Of a stretch of DNA of 45,077 nucleotides, positions 24,140 to 31,927 are shown piece by piece; within the stretch, counting starts at the first letter, position 1; each line of letters opens with the position of its first letter. The notes beneath the pieces were generated by a model. The model had not been told where the DNA came from. It saw only the letters and a program-made list of their open reading frames with translations, and searched no databases. This DNA comes from Alphaproteobacteria bacterium. GTDB lineage: Bacteria > Pseudomonadota > Alphaproteobacteria > Micropepsales > Micropepsaceae. The translations under genes were made by a program, and so were the position numbers. The stretch is taken from positions 1 to 45,077 of the forward strand of contig JANYAR010000060.1 in assembly GCA_025361185.1 (NCBI GenBank), in the 5' to 3' direction.

Positions 24140-24729
24140 TGGCGGCAATCGGTTCTGAGATTGAGCGCTTGATCCAGCTGCTCGCCAAATTGCCGGGGCT
24201 TGGGCCCCGTTCGGCGCGGCGCGCGGCGCTGGCGCTTTTGAAAAAGCGCGACACCTTGCTGGAGCCCCTGGCCGATGCCTTGCGCGAAGCCGCCGATGCC
24301 ATTCTCACCTGCGAGGTTCGCGGCAATCTCGATACCCAAAGCCCCTGCGCCATCTGCAGCGACATGCGCCGCGATCCGCATATTCTGTGTGTGGTGGAGG
24401 ATGTCGCCGATCTGTGGGCGCTGGAACGGGCCAGCGTATTCCGCGGCCGTTATCATGTGCTGGGCGGGGCGCTGTCGGCGCTGGACGGCATCACGCCGGA
24501 ACGGCTGAACGTGACGCAGCTTCTGGAGCGCGTGAAGCATGGTGTGGATGAAGTGATCCTGGCGATGAACGCCACCGTCGAAGGCCAGACCACGGCGCAT
24601 TACCTGATGGATATTCTGGGCGACATGAAAGTCACCCGCCTGGCGCATGGCGTGCCGGTGGGCGGCGAGCTGGATTATCTGGACGAAGGTACTTTGTCCG
24701 CCGCCTTCAAGGCGCGCCGCGCGCTTTAG
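24139..24729 (+). CDS. recR: Recombination protein RecR (zinc finger missing one Cys)
   Basis: A 196-residue RecFOR-pathway protein with an N-terminal helix-hairpin-helix ([17 protein letters not shown]), zinc-finger region at about 58-73, and Toprim domain ([12 protein letters not shown], then [17 protein letters not shown]). In RecR the zinc ligands are CxxC and CxxC. Here the first pair reads CEVR (Cys58, Arg61) while the second is intact (Cys70, Cys73). Arg61 is CGC at 24319-24321, one base from TGC. All else is normal. It follows dnaX with a one-base overlap; ybaB, usually between them, is missing. Its TAG overlaps the stop codon of the convergent gene. Confidence 0.94.
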   Translation: MAAIGSEIERLIQLLAKLPGLGPRSARRAALALLKKRDTLLEPLADALREAADAILTCEVRGNLDTQSPCAICSDMRRDPHILCVVEDVADLWALERASVFRGRYHVLGGALSALDGITPERLNVTQLLERVKHGVDEVILAMNATVEGQTTAHYLMDILGDMKVTRLAHGVPVGGELDYLDEGTLSAAFKARRAL

Positions 24730-25037
24730 GCGCTGCGCGCCGGAAGGAAATACGGCAGCACCACCGTAACGCCCATCAGCGCCAGAAAGACCGTCATGTT
24801 GTTGGCATAGGGCGCACCCTCCCAGGCGATTTCCAGTATGGGTGCCGATAGTGCCAAAAGCCCTATTGCGCAGGCGGTAAGCCCCACCGTCATCGCCAGT
24901 TCGCGCATGAAGCGGCGCTGCTCGATGCGCGCCATCACCGCGACAACAAAACGCGGATCGGAAGCAGGCGGCATATCGCTTGCCATCAGGGCGGTCAATT
25001 TTGTGTCATCCATTGCGTCATCCATCGCGTCATCCAT
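24726..25037 (-). CDS. Small membrane protein, putative anti-sigma factor
   Basis: A 103-residue protein with two membrane segments (about 49-74 and 79-98) and a charged N-terminal domain ([21 protein letters not shown]). It starts inside the end of the ECF sigma gene with an 8-base overlap, the classic arrangement for an anti-sigma factor. No HxxxCxxC zinc motif is seen. The start region is a threefold 12-bp repeat (ATGGATGACGC + G/A), giving Met at 25037, 25025 and 25013, each a possible start. Role inferred only from position and topology. Confidence 0.7.
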   Translation of the reverse strand: MDDAMDDAMDDTKLTALMASDMPPASDPRFVVAVMARIEQRRFMRELAMTVGLTACAIGLLALSAPILEIAWEGAPYANNMTVFLALMGVTVVLPYFLPARSA

Positions 25038-25563
25038 TCTGGGCCCCCAACACAGCAACCAGCTTCTCGCGTCCCCGCGCAACGTGGGATTTTACCGTAC
25101 CCAGCGGCAAGGCCAAGGCGTCCGCGGCCTCGGCATGGGTAAATTCGCACCCCAGGCACAGCAGCAAGGCGGCCCTTTGTTCCGGCGGCAGGGCCGCTGC
25201 GGCCTTGGCCAGATCCAGCCGCAAGCCAGGATCGGGCTGAAACATGGTCTCGCTGTCCGCCACAGCCCGGCCCTGGCGCGTCAGCCGCCGGATCCAGCTG
25301 CGTTTGCTTTCGCGATGTTTGCGCCAGGCAATCCCGAACAGCCAAGGGCGAAAGCCGCGGGCCGGATCGAAGCGCGCGATATGTTCCCAGGCGAAGACGA
25401 ATGTCTCCTGGGCAATGTCGTCGGCATCGGCGGGATTGCCGATCAGCCGTCGCAGAAAGGCGCGCAGGGCCTGCTGGTGCATGTGGACCAGACGCCCGAA
25501 GGCGTCGGCCGAACCGGCCCGGGCTTGCGCCACCAGGGCCGGTTCGGCAGGAGCATCCGTCAC
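25030..25563 (-). CDS. ECF-family RNA polymerase sigma factor
   Basis: A 177-residue sigma-70 family factor with region 2 (about 22-90: HMHQQALRAFLRRLIGNPADADDIAQETFVFAWEH, then RPWLFGIAWRKHRE) and region 4 (about 118-170: LPPEQRAALLLCLGCEFTHAEAADALALPLGTVKSHVARGREKL), with the usual helix-turn-helix. Region 3 is absent, as in ECF sigmas. The start is GTG at 25563, overlapping the stop of the upstream membrane gene as GTGA. The trio membrane protein-sigma-anti-sigma is translationally coupled. The signal sensed cannot be read. Confidence 0.9.
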   Translation of the reverse strand: MTDAPAEPALVAQARAGSADAFGRLVHMHQQALRAFLRRLIGNPADADDIAQETFVFAWEHIARFDPARGFRPWLFGIAWRKHRESKRSWIRRLTRQGRAVADSETMFQPDPGLRLDLAKAAAALPPEQRAALLLCLGCEFTHAEAADALALPLGTVKSHVARGREKLVAVLGAQNG

Positions 25564-26015
25564 TGGCCCCGTCCGTCTTTGTCATGCGGCGGCCAGCCCC
25601 GCGACATCAACAGCAAGGTGAGAAAATTACTGAAAGCCAGAGCGGCAAAGATGATCGTCGGAACGAACAGGCCGGAATGGTGGTGCCAGTGACTGCTATC
25701 GTCACGGTACCAGAAGGTCAGGACGCCAAAGGCGATGGCCAGGGCGGTAAAGACGATAGCGCGCTGCAGCCGGCCTTCGGGCGAATAGCGCCAGCCGCCG
25801 CCCCAGCCGCAATATCCATCCGTGCCGCCTTGCAGGCTTTTCATCAACTCGGGCGGCGGGTCCTTGCCCTGATCGGCATAGCTTTTGATGATGTCCAGGG
25901 CGCGGTTGGCGCGGGAATGGCGCGACCAACCCCAGGCCAGCACAATGACCATCCAGAACAGGGGGAAAATCAGCCACCAGAAGTGCGAAAAACCCCAATA
26001 AAAGTCGTGATCCAT
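25560..26015 (-). CDS. Membrane protein of the sigma operon (DUF6249-like)
   Basis: A 151-residue protein with an aromatic-rich first helix (FWWLIFPLFWMVIVLAWGW), a cytoplasmic stretch (RALDIIKSYADQGKDPPPELMKSLQ), then two helices near 88-105 and 117-140. The YADQGKDPPPEL motif is typical of small membrane proteins that accompany ECF sigma factors in proteobacteria. It is first of a three-gene coupled operon with the sigma and putative anti-sigma genes, so it probably shares their regulation and may be part of the sensing or effector side. AAAGGG precedes the ATG. Confidence 0.8.
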   Translation of the reverse strand: MDHDFYWGFSHFWWLIFPLFWMVIVLAWGWSRHSRANRALDIIKSYADQGKDPPPELMKSLQGGTDGYCGWGGGWRYSPEGRLQRAIVFTALAIAFGVLTFWYRDDSSHWHHHSGLFVPTIIFAALAFSNFLTLLLMSRGWPPHDKDGRGQ

Positions 26016-26077
26016 GGCCGGCCCTTTCTTTAGTCCTTTGACCCTTATTGGCCGCCCCGCCCGCGTCTGGATGCGGC

Positions 26078-27139
26078 TTAAGTGAGGTTCTTCACGCCTT
26101 CGGGCGGCGCCAATTCGACCTTTTCGATTTTCTCGGCCCGGCCGGTGATCTTGCCGGTCGAGATCAGGATATTCTTGATGTCGGCGTCGGCCTGGTTGAA
26201 ATGGCTTTGCAGCTTCAGCACCCGGTCGGACAGCAGCCGCACATCGTTCAGCAGGATGCCCACTTCCTGGCGGATCAAATCGGCCTGCTCGCGCATGCGC
26301 GCATCCTTCATCACGGTGTGGATGGTGTTGATCGCCAGCATCAGAATGTTGGGCGACACCACGATCACATTGGCGCGATGCGCCTTCTGGATCACGTCGG
26401 AAAAGCCGTCATGCAACTCGGCATAGAGCGACTCCGACGGCACGAACATGATCGCCGGGGTCTGCACTTCGCCGGGTATCAGGTATTTTTCGGCAATGTC
26501 GGTGACATGCTTGGTCATGGTGGCGCGCACCTGCGCCAGCGCGAACTTCTTGTCCTCGTCGCTCACGGCGTTACGCAAGCCCTCAAACCCCTCGAGCGGG
26601 AATTTGGAATCGATCACCAGCAACGCCTTGTTGCCGGGAATGCGGATGACGCAGTCGGGCCGGTTGCGGTTGGAAAGCGTGAACTGGAAATCGTAAAGCG
26701 TGGACGGCAGGCCGTCGCGCACGATCTCCTCCATCTGCGCCTGGCCAAAGGCGCCACGCGCCTGCTTGTTGGACAGCACCTGCTGCAGGGACACGACCTG
26801 GCCCGACAGGGCCGAGATATTCTTCTGCGCCTCGTCGATCACGATCAGGCGCTCGCCGATGCCAGCGATGCTGGCAGCGGTCTTGGTGGCGCTGTCGGTC
26901 AGATTCTCACCCATGCGCTTTTCCAGCGCCTCCAGCCGTTCGCCCAGGGTCCGGGCCAGGGCCTCCTGCGCCGCCACCGTCTGGGTAAACTGGCCGCCGA
27001 TTTCGCCCTGTTTGGCCAGCAAGGTATCCAACCGTGGGTCGAGCACAGCCGGTTCCGCCGCCGGTTTGTGCAAGGCGAAGGCCAGGAGAGCCGCGCCCAG
27101 AACCATGGCTGCGGCCAGCAAAATCAACGCCAATTCCAT
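26078..27139 (-). CDS. rmuC: DNA recombination protein RmuC
   Basis: A 353-residue protein: N-terminal membrane anchor (about 3-24), a coiled-coil region (about 40-125), then the RmuC domain (about 130-320) with ARGAFGQAQMEEIVRDGLP, VIRIPGNKALLVIDSKFPLEGFE, and TPAIMFVPSESLYAEL. The DSKFPLE segment belongs to the PD-(D/E)xK-like core assigned to this family. RmuC limits inversions between short inverted repeats in E. coli, which is of note given the palindromes in this window. It is divergent from def. Confidence 0.92.
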   Translation of the reverse strand: MELALILLAAAMVLGAALLAFALHKPAAEPAVLDPRLDTLLAKQGEIGGQFTQTVAAQEALARTLGERLEALEKRMGENLTDSATKTAASIAGIGERLIVIDEAQKNISALSGQVVSLQQVLSNKQARGAFGQAQMEEIVRDGLPSTLYDFQFTLSNRNRPDCVIRIPGNKALLVIDSKFPLEGFEGLRNAVSDEDKKFALAQVRATMTKHVTDIAEKYLIPGEVQTPAIMFVPSESLYAELHDGFSDVIQKAHRANVIVVSPNILMLAINTIHTVMKDARMREQADLIRQEVGILLNDVRLLSDRVLKLQSHFNQADADIKNILISTGKITGRAEKIEKVELAPPEGVKNLT

Positions 27140-27215
27140 GAATCCCAGACCTAAAAAGAGGCCCTAAGGGCCTTTGCTTCTTGACCGAATCCGGGGCTGC
27201 GCCTATTTCCAGCCC

Positions 27216-27734
27216 ATGACTGTCCGCCCCATTCTAACCGCCCCCGATCCGCGCCTCCAAGCTGTCTCTATGGATGTGGAGACGGTGGATGCGGAAATTC
27301 GCACCTTGGTCGACGATATGGCCGAGAGCATGTACGAGGCCGACGGCATCGGCCTTGCCGCCATCCAGATCGGCGTCGCCAAACGGGTGCTGATCATCGA
27401 TCTAGACCAGAAAGAGGGCAAGAAGAATCCCCGCGCCTTCATCAATCCCAAGATCATCTGGGTCTCGGAAGACATGGCGGTGTTTGAGGAAGGCTGCCTG
27501 TCGGTGCCCGAAATCTGGGACGATGTCGAACGCCCAGCTCGCATCAAGTGCGAATATCTCGATCGGGATGGCAAAAAGCAAATTCTGGAGGCCGACGGCA
27601 TGCTGGCCACCTGCCTGCAACATGAAATGGATCACCTGAACGGCGTGCTGTTCATCGATCATCTCTCGCGGCTGAAACGCTCCATGGCGATCAAAAAGCT
27701 CATCAAGGCCAAGAAGCTGAAAGCGGTGGGCTGA
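27216..27734 (+). CDS. def: Peptide deformylase
   Basis: A 172-residue metalloenzyme removing the formyl group from nascent proteins. All three motifs are present: [10 protein letters not shown] (motif 1), EGCLSVPE (motif 2 with the metal Cys) and [10 protein letters not shown] (motif 3, HExxH). The start at 27216 ([14 protein letters not shown]) matches family N-termini; an upstream frame extension is rejected. It is the first gene of def-fmt-truA, with fmt starting at a GTG two bases beyond its stop. Confidence 0.96.
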   Translation: MTVRPILTAPDPRLQAVSMDVETVDAEIRTLVDDMAESMYEADGIGLAAIQIGVAKRVLIIDLDQKEGKKNPRAFINPKIIWVSEDMAVFEEGCLSVPEIWDDVERPARIKCEYLDRDGKKQILEADGMLATCLQHEMDHLNGVLFIDHLSRLKRSMAIKKLIKAKKLKAVG

Positions 27735-27735
27735 C

Positions 27736-28653
27736 GTGACACTGCGGCTGGCCTTTCTCGGCACGCCCGACTTCGCGGTGCCGACGCTTGCCGAACTGAT
27801 CGCCCGGGGTCATGACATTGCCGCCGTCTATTCCCAGCCACCGCGGCCCAAGGGGCGCGGCATGGCGCTGGAGCCGGGTCCGATCCACACATTCGCCGAC
27901 AGCGCCGGCTTGCCGGTGAGGACGCCGCTGTCGCTGAAGAGCGAAGACGAGCAGGCGGCGTTCGCGGCGCTGGAGCTGGATGCCGCCATCGTGGTGGCCT
28001 ATGGCCTGCTGCTGCCCAAACCCATTCTCGAAGCGCCCATGCTGGGTTGCTTCAACCTGCATGGCTCGCTCTTGCCGCGCTGGCGCGGTGCCGCCCCCAT
28101 CCAGCGCGCGGTGATGGCGGGTGACGTCGAGACCGGCGTGATGGTGATGCGCATGGACGAGGGGCTGGATACCGGCCCCGTGCTGACGGCGGAACGTGTG
28201 GGGATCGGGCGCAAGACCAGCGGCGAGCTGACGAGCGAACTGTCGCGGCTGGGCGCTGACCTGATGGTGCGGACCTTGGGAGCGCTGGAACGCGGCGCTG
28301 TCGCACCACAGCCGCAACCCGTGGACGGCGTCACTTACGCCAAAAAGATTTTGAAAGAGGAAGCCCGCATCGATTGGCGACGCTCGGCGCATGACGTGGA
28401 TTGCCATATTCGCGGCCTGTCGCCGTTCCCCGGCGCATTTACCGAGGCCAATGGCGAGCGGCTGAAGATTTTGTACGCCGAACCCGTCAGCGGCAGCGGC
28501 CGGCCCGGCGTGCTTCTCGACGACGCCCTGACGGTTGGCTGTGGTGACGGCGCACTCCGTCTGATCAAGGTTCAGCGCGCCGGAAAGTCCGTGATGACGG
28601 CAGCGGAGCTGCTCAAGGGCTTTGCCCTGCCGCGTGGCACGCAACTGGTCTGA
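27736..28653 (+). CDS. fmt: Methionyl-tRNA formyltransferase
   Basis: A 305-residue enzyme adding a formyl group from 10-formyl-THF to initiator Met-tRNA. N-terminal formyltransferase fold: [32 protein letters not shown] with the catalytic Asn and His, and [11 protein letters not shown] with the catalytic Asp. The C-terminal OB-like domain starts at about 205 ([14 protein letters not shown]). The start codon is GTG at 27736. Its TGA overlaps the truA ATG (TGATG). Confidence 0.96.
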   Translation: MTLRLAFLGTPDFAVPTLAELIARGHDIAAVYSQPPRPKGRGMALEPGPIHTFADSAGLPVRTPLSLKSEDEQAAFAALELDAAIVVAYGLLLPKPILEAPMLGCFNLHGSLLPRWRGAAPIQRAVMAGDVETGVMVMRMDEGLDTGPVLTAERVGIGRKTSGELTSELSRLGADLMVRTLGALERGAVAPQPQPVDGVTYAKKILKEEARIDWRRSAHDVDCHIRGLSPFPGAFTEANGERLKILYAEPVSGSGRPGVLLDDALTVGCGDGALRLIKVQRAGKSVMTAAELLKGFALPRGTQLV

Positions 28654-29390
28654 TGCCGCGCTATCGCCTCACCCTGGAATATGACGGCGCGCCCTTTGTC
28701 GGCTGGCAGCGCCAGGACAACGGCGCGTCGGTGCAGGGCGCGCTGGAAGACGCCATTGAAAAGCTTTCGGGCGAGCGCGTGACGGTGACCGGCGCGGGCC
28801 GCACCGATGCCGGCGTCCATGCCCTGGGCCAGGTGGCGCATTTCGATCTGGATAAGATCTTCGAGGCGGGAAAGGTGCGCGACGCCCTGAACCACTATCT
28901 GCGGCCCGATCCGGTGGTGGTGTTGGAATCGAGCGTTGCCGACGGCGAATTCCACGCCCGCTTTTCCGCCATGGCGCGGCATTACCTGTTTCGTATTTTG
29001 AACCGCCGCAGCCCACCGGCCCTGGAAGAAGGCCGGGTCTGGCATGTCAGCCCCCGGCTGGATGCGGAGGCGATGCACGCGGCGGCGCAGCTTTTGCTGG
29101 GCCAGCACGACTTCACCACTTTCCGCGCCGCCGAATGCCAGGCGCAGTCGCCGGTCAAGACCCTGGACCGGCTGGATGTGAGCCGGCGCGCCGATGAAAT
29201 CCATATCGAGGCGTCGGCGCGATCTTTTCTGCATCATCAGATCCGCTCTTTTGCCGGAACGCTGAAGCTGGTGGGCGAGGGCAAATGGACACCGCGCGAT
29301 GTCGCCGATGCATTGGCGGCCAAGGACCGCGCGCGCTGCGGCCCGGTCTCGCCGCCGGATGGGCTGTATTTGGTGAGAGTGGATTATTGA
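28653..29390 (+). CDS. truA: tRNA pseudouridine(38-40) synthase TruA
   Basis: A 245-residue enzyme modifying the anticodon stem of many tRNAs. [21 protein letters not shown] at the start and [11 protein letters not shown] with the catalytic Asp52 are typical; FLHHQIRS and the C-terminal [15 protein letters not shown] segment are in place. The last 63 bases (29328-29390) are repeated almost exactly at 30932-30994. The repeat encodes the same 20 C-terminal residues with different synonymous codons and its own stop, so the 3' end now attached to truA may have been brought by the insert downstream. Confidence 0.95.
   Translation: MPRYRLTLEYDGAPFVGWQRQDNGASVQGALEDAIEKLSGERVTVTGAGRTDAGVHALGQVAHFDLDKIFEAGKVRDALNHYLRPDPVVVLESSVADGEFHARFSAMARHYLFRILNRRSPPALEEGRVWHVSPRLDAEAMHAAAQLLLGQHDFTTFRAAECQAQSPVKTLDRLDVSRRADEIHIEASARSFLHHQIRSFAGTLKLVGEGKWTPRDVADALAAKDRARCGPVSPPDGLYLVRVDY
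29328..29390 (+). repeat. Left copy of duplicated truA 3' end (attL-like)
   Basis: 63 bases that recur at 30932-30994, offset 1604. Differences are at 29333, 29342, 29387 and the last two stop-codon bases. This copy is fused to the functional truA. Confidence 0.9.
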
Positions 29391-29607
29391 GGTCGGGTTA
29401 CCGACACAGCGTGAACTACTTGCTGTATTCTGTTCACGCAGCTTCCAAGTAAGCAGGACGCCCTCTAGATTTAGTGACAACTAATCATTGGAAGCTCCGT
29501 CCCTCGTCGTCCCATAGAACCGGATGTCCTAGGTCCATTGGCTTCCCAAGCTCTAGCTTCCGAATCCACGGGTGGTAGAGTTTAACGGTTCTGAGGGGCT
29601 AGTGAAG

Positions 29608-30339
29608 ATGGGCGGGGTTCACGAAGCGCTGCGCTATACCGGCAATATCTGTATTTCGGGTCTTACAGCATCCGGCAAAACGACACACTCCCATTTGCTC
29701 GCGGGAGAGTTCGGCTTAACCTATATTTCTGGTTCCCAGATACAGCTGAACTTCATGGGCATCTCTCCAATACAATCGCGGGAGTTCTGGATTACGCAAG
29801 ATGCCAGGAACCTCTGGGACCGTGAACAATTCAATCGAATTGACTCTGAACTGCTGTGTCTCGAGCGCATGAGAAACGGCTGCATATTCGATACTAGCAC
29901 TATGCCTTGGAGACACGAAAGAGAGGCGCTTTGCATATGGCTTGAATCATCACTCGAATCACGAGTCATGAAATCGCTAATTTCTCATCACGGCAATGGC
30001 AATCTTGATCCCCACCAGTATCCCGCTCTGATTTCTGAAAAGGATCGCATGACGACAACATTGTATGCGGAACTCTATGCTATCCACATCGGGCGCGATC
30101 TATCGCCTTTTGATCTCATTCTTGATATATCGGCTTTGGTACACGAGCCAACACTAGAAGCCGCGCTCTTTAGTATCGGAAGGGCGCACTCGGTAATTAG
30201 AGCCGCATCGGCATTCTATCTCACTGGCAAGGCGAGCTTCGAAGAGGAATACTCACGAGCAGTTAGAGTTTCCTCCGATATAGTGCGGCGAGACTCTGTA
30301 CTTGAGGCACGCGCTCGCCTCGTGGCGAAAGGCCGCTAA
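29608..30339 (+). CDS. Cytidylate-kinase-like P-loop protein on the truA insert
   Basis: A 243-residue protein. The P-loop GLTASGKTT is at residues 18-26, followed by HLLAGEFGLTYISGSQ, as in the cytidylate kinase-like family. Further along: RIDSELLCLERMRNGCIFDTSTMPWR (lid/substrate region), CIWLESSLESRVMKSL, then SEKDRMTTTLYAELYAIHIGRDLSPFDLILDIS, the pattern of nucleoside monophosphate kinases. The C-terminal 60 residues are unassigned. The ATG at 29608 has GAGGGG nine bases before it; GTG codons at 29572 and 29602 are alternatives. Codon use differs from the chromosome around it. One base separates its stop from the next ATG, so the two form an operon. The substrate may or may not be CMP. 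Confidence 0.75.
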   Translation: MGGVHEALRYTGNICISGLTASGKTTHSHLLAGEFGLTYISGSQIQLNFMGISPIQSREFWITQDARNLWDREQFNRIDSELLCLERMRNGCIFDTSTMPWRHEREALCIWLESSLESRVMKSLISHHGNGNLDPHQYPALISEKDRMTTTLYAELYAIHIGRDLSPFDLILDISALVHEPTLEAALFSIGRAHSVIRAASAFYLTGKASFEEEYSRAVRVSSDIVRRDSVLEARARLVAKGR

Positions 30340-30340
30340 C

Positions 30341-30841
30341 ATGGACCCTATTGCAATTGCAAATCTTGTCTCGTCGACGATTACGGCTCTCACAGCGATT
30401 TTTATCGCATTCATTGCGCTTCAACAAACTGCAAGGCCCGAAATCGATGTGCGAATGAAAAGCGACCTTATTTTTCCGCCAGCTACAGAATGCATTTTCG
30501 CCTTCGAGGTCATCAACGTTGGACACTGGTATGCTGCGCCTGCTGCGACCAATATAAATATCTGGCCAAACTTTGACCCATCATTTGTACTTAAGGAATG
30601 CAGGTTCGGTTCTATTCAAGAGAAAATAAATACTCATGTGCGATCGGGAAAGGGCGGCCTCACTTTTGTCCGGGCGGAAGGAATGAAGCTCAGCCATCGA
30701 AGCGATTCCGAGGAATTTCACGTCGTCGGAAGGACCCCGGATAAACCAGGAAATTACACCATCGTAGTGGCGGCAATTTCAGAAAATGGCGCATCTTGTC
30801 GCCGAAGCTTTGAAATTGAAGTTAGTTTCCGTCCTAGCTGA
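30341..30841 (+). CDS. Membrane-anchored protein with beta-rich domain, unknown function
   Basis: A 166-residue protein: N-terminal membrane helix (about 5-27; IANLVSSTITALTAIFIAFIALQQ), then a soluble domain rich in beta strands (CIFAFEVINVGHWYAAPAATNINIWP, then GKGGLTFVRAEGMKL, NYTIVVAAISENGASCRRSFEIEV) that looks like an immunoglobulin-like sandwich. A similar layout, one helix then TARPEIDVR..., is seen in many uncharacterised membrane proteins on islands. It starts one base after the kinase-like gene, which suggests a joint role. I do not recognise a named family. Confidence 0.7.
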   Translation: MDPIAIANLVSSTITALTAIFIAFIALQQTARPEIDVRMKSDLIFPPATECIFAFEVINVGHWYAAPAATNINIWPNFDPSFVLKECRFGSIQEKINTHVRSGKGGLTFVRAEGMKLSHRSDSEEFHVVGRTPDKPGNYTIVVAAISENGASCRRSFEIEVSFRPS

Positions 30842-30866
30842 ATAAATATCAGGGCCAGGGAAATAT

Positions 30867-30925
30867 GGTGACAGGGGCGATACTTCGATCCGGCCAGCAG
30901 TGAAGCAAATGTTTCTCCTGTCACC
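30867..30925. repeat. Inverted repeat at right end of the insert
   Basis: Perfect 9-bp arms GGTGACAGG (30867-30875) and CCTGTCACC (30917-30925), just inside the right copy of the truA end. Could be a recombinase arm site, a transposon-end remnant, or a weak terminator lacking T's. Confidence 0.6.
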
Positions 30926-30931
30926 GTGAAT

Positions 30932-30994
30932 CGCGCCCGCTGCGGTCCGGTCTCGCCGCCGGATGGGCTGTATTTGGTGAGAGTGGATTACTAG
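30932..30994 (+). repeat. Right copy of duplicated truA 3' end (attR-like), truA remnant
   Basis: Encodes the same C-terminal peptide as truA ([20 protein letters not shown]) and ends in TAG instead of TGA. All coding differences from the left copy are synonymous. This is probably the original chromosomal truA end, displaced by the insert. Confidence 0.85.
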
Positions 30995-31010
30995 AACAAG
31001 AAAAATTCTT

Positions 31011-31108
31011 GTCATTCCCGCGTAAGCGGGAATCCAACTTGTCTCGAGCGAGGAATTTAAAGTTGGATGCCCGTTCATACGCTGTCGCTATGAACTCGCG
31101 GGCATGAC
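31011..31108. repeat. REP/MITE-like 98-bp imperfect palindrome
   Basis: Ends GTCATTCCCGCG and CGCGGGCATGAC form an 11/12-matching terminal inverted repeat. Inside are hairpins ATCCAACTT (31032-31040) with AAGTTGGAT (31060-31068), and GTTCATA with TATGAAC. The GTCATTCCCGCG..GCGGGAATCC start is that of widespread proteobacterial REP-type repeats. No coding capacity. Confidence 0.75.
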
Positions 31109-31123
31109 AATTGGGAGGGACTG

Positions 31124-31927
31124 TTAAAGATCGACCAACGTAACAGCACCCGGATCGATCGGTTCGCCCAGGAAAATCTCGCCCAGATGGGCAAAGCGGC
31201 CCGGCGCGTCGGTCGCCAGGAATTTTGGCGGCTGCGCAGGGCCGTCGTGCAGCAGCGATTTTTCCCGCAGGATTTTTTCCACCGCAGCGGCGGTGGTTTC
31301 GGCGCTGTCGATCAATGTTACGTCCGCGCCCGCGACCTTGGCGATTGTTGCTTTCAGCACCGGAAAATGGGTGCAGCCCAGCACCAGCCCGCGCGGCCTG
31401 GGCATGGTGGCCAGCAGGGGCTCCAGATAGCGGCGCGCCACCAGTTCGGTGATCGGGCCGTCCCGCAAACCTTCTTCCGCCAGCGCCACGAATAACGGGC
31501 AGGCTTGCTGCACCACCGGCATCTGCGGCGACAGCGCCTGAATGGCGCGGACATAAGCGCCGCCCCTCACCGTGCCTTCGGTGGCAATCACCGCGATGGG
31601 GCCTTCAGGCACGGCCGCCACGGCTGCTGCGGCGCCTGGCTCGATCACGCCCACCACGGGCAATGGCGCCAAGCTCTGCGATAACGTCGGCAAGGCTGCG
31701 GCGCTGGCGGTGTTGCAGGCCACCACCAAAAGCTTGATGTCATGGGCCATCAGTGCCGCGCTGGCCTGCACGGCATAACGCGTCACCGTGTCGGCGCTCT
31801 TGGTGCCATAGGGCAGGCGCGCAGTATCGCCCAGATAAATGAAGGATTCGTTCGGCAACCTGGCTTTCAGCGCGCGCATGACGGTCAACCCGCCCATGCC
31901 GGAATCGAAAATGCCGATAGCCTTCAA
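31124..31927 (-). CDS. murI: Glutamate racemase
   Basis: A 267-residue enzyme making D-glutamate for peptidoglycan. Seen: [12 protein letters not shown] near the N-terminus, [13 protein letters not shown], the first catalytic Cys in [13 protein letters not shown], and the second in [12 protein letters not shown]. No ATG or GTG lies near the expected start; the only suitable codon is TTG at 31927, which overlaps the dapE stop (TTGA). This gives the normal length, so a TTG start with translational coupling is inferred. Last gene of the nucleotidase-dapD-dapE-murI operon. Confidence 0.93.
   Translation of the reverse strand: MKAIGIFDSGMGGLTVMRALKARLPNESFIYLGDTARLPYGTKSADTVTRYAVQASAALMAHDIKLLVVACNTASAAALPTLSQSLAPLPVVGVIEPGAAAAVAAVPEGPIAVIATEGTVRGGAYVRAIQALSPQMPVVQQACPLFVALAEEGLRDGPITELVARRYLEPLLATMPRPRGLVLGCTHFPVLKATIAKVAGADVTLIDSAETTAAAVEKILREKSLLHDGPAQPPKFLATDAPGRFAHLGEIFLGEPIDPGAVTLVDL

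Larger units (their letters stand above)
29391..30931. mobile_element. Small low-GC insert at the truA 3' end, no integrase
   Basis: About 1.54 kb lying between two copies of the truA 3' end. It carries a P-loop kinase-like gene and a membrane-anchored protein gene, both with clearly more A/T at third codon positions than neighbours. No integrase, transposase or tRNA is present. Bases 29391-29607 hold no gene; they contain an 8-bp inverted repeat (GCGTGAAC/GTTCACGC at 29409-29416 and 29432-29439) that could be an operator. Duplication of a gene 3' end is the usual mark of site-specific integration. Mechanism is unknown; a defective or helper-dependent element, or recombination with foreign DNA, would fit. 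Confidence 0.6.

Noticed and set aside
27150..27175. GC hairpin (AGGCCC/GGGCCT) between rmuC and def
   Set aside because: Lies between divergent genes, so not a terminator for either; too short to assign.
29391..30994. Full integrative element or prophage
   Set aside because: Only two genes and no recombinase, replication or phage genes; reported as a small insert instead.
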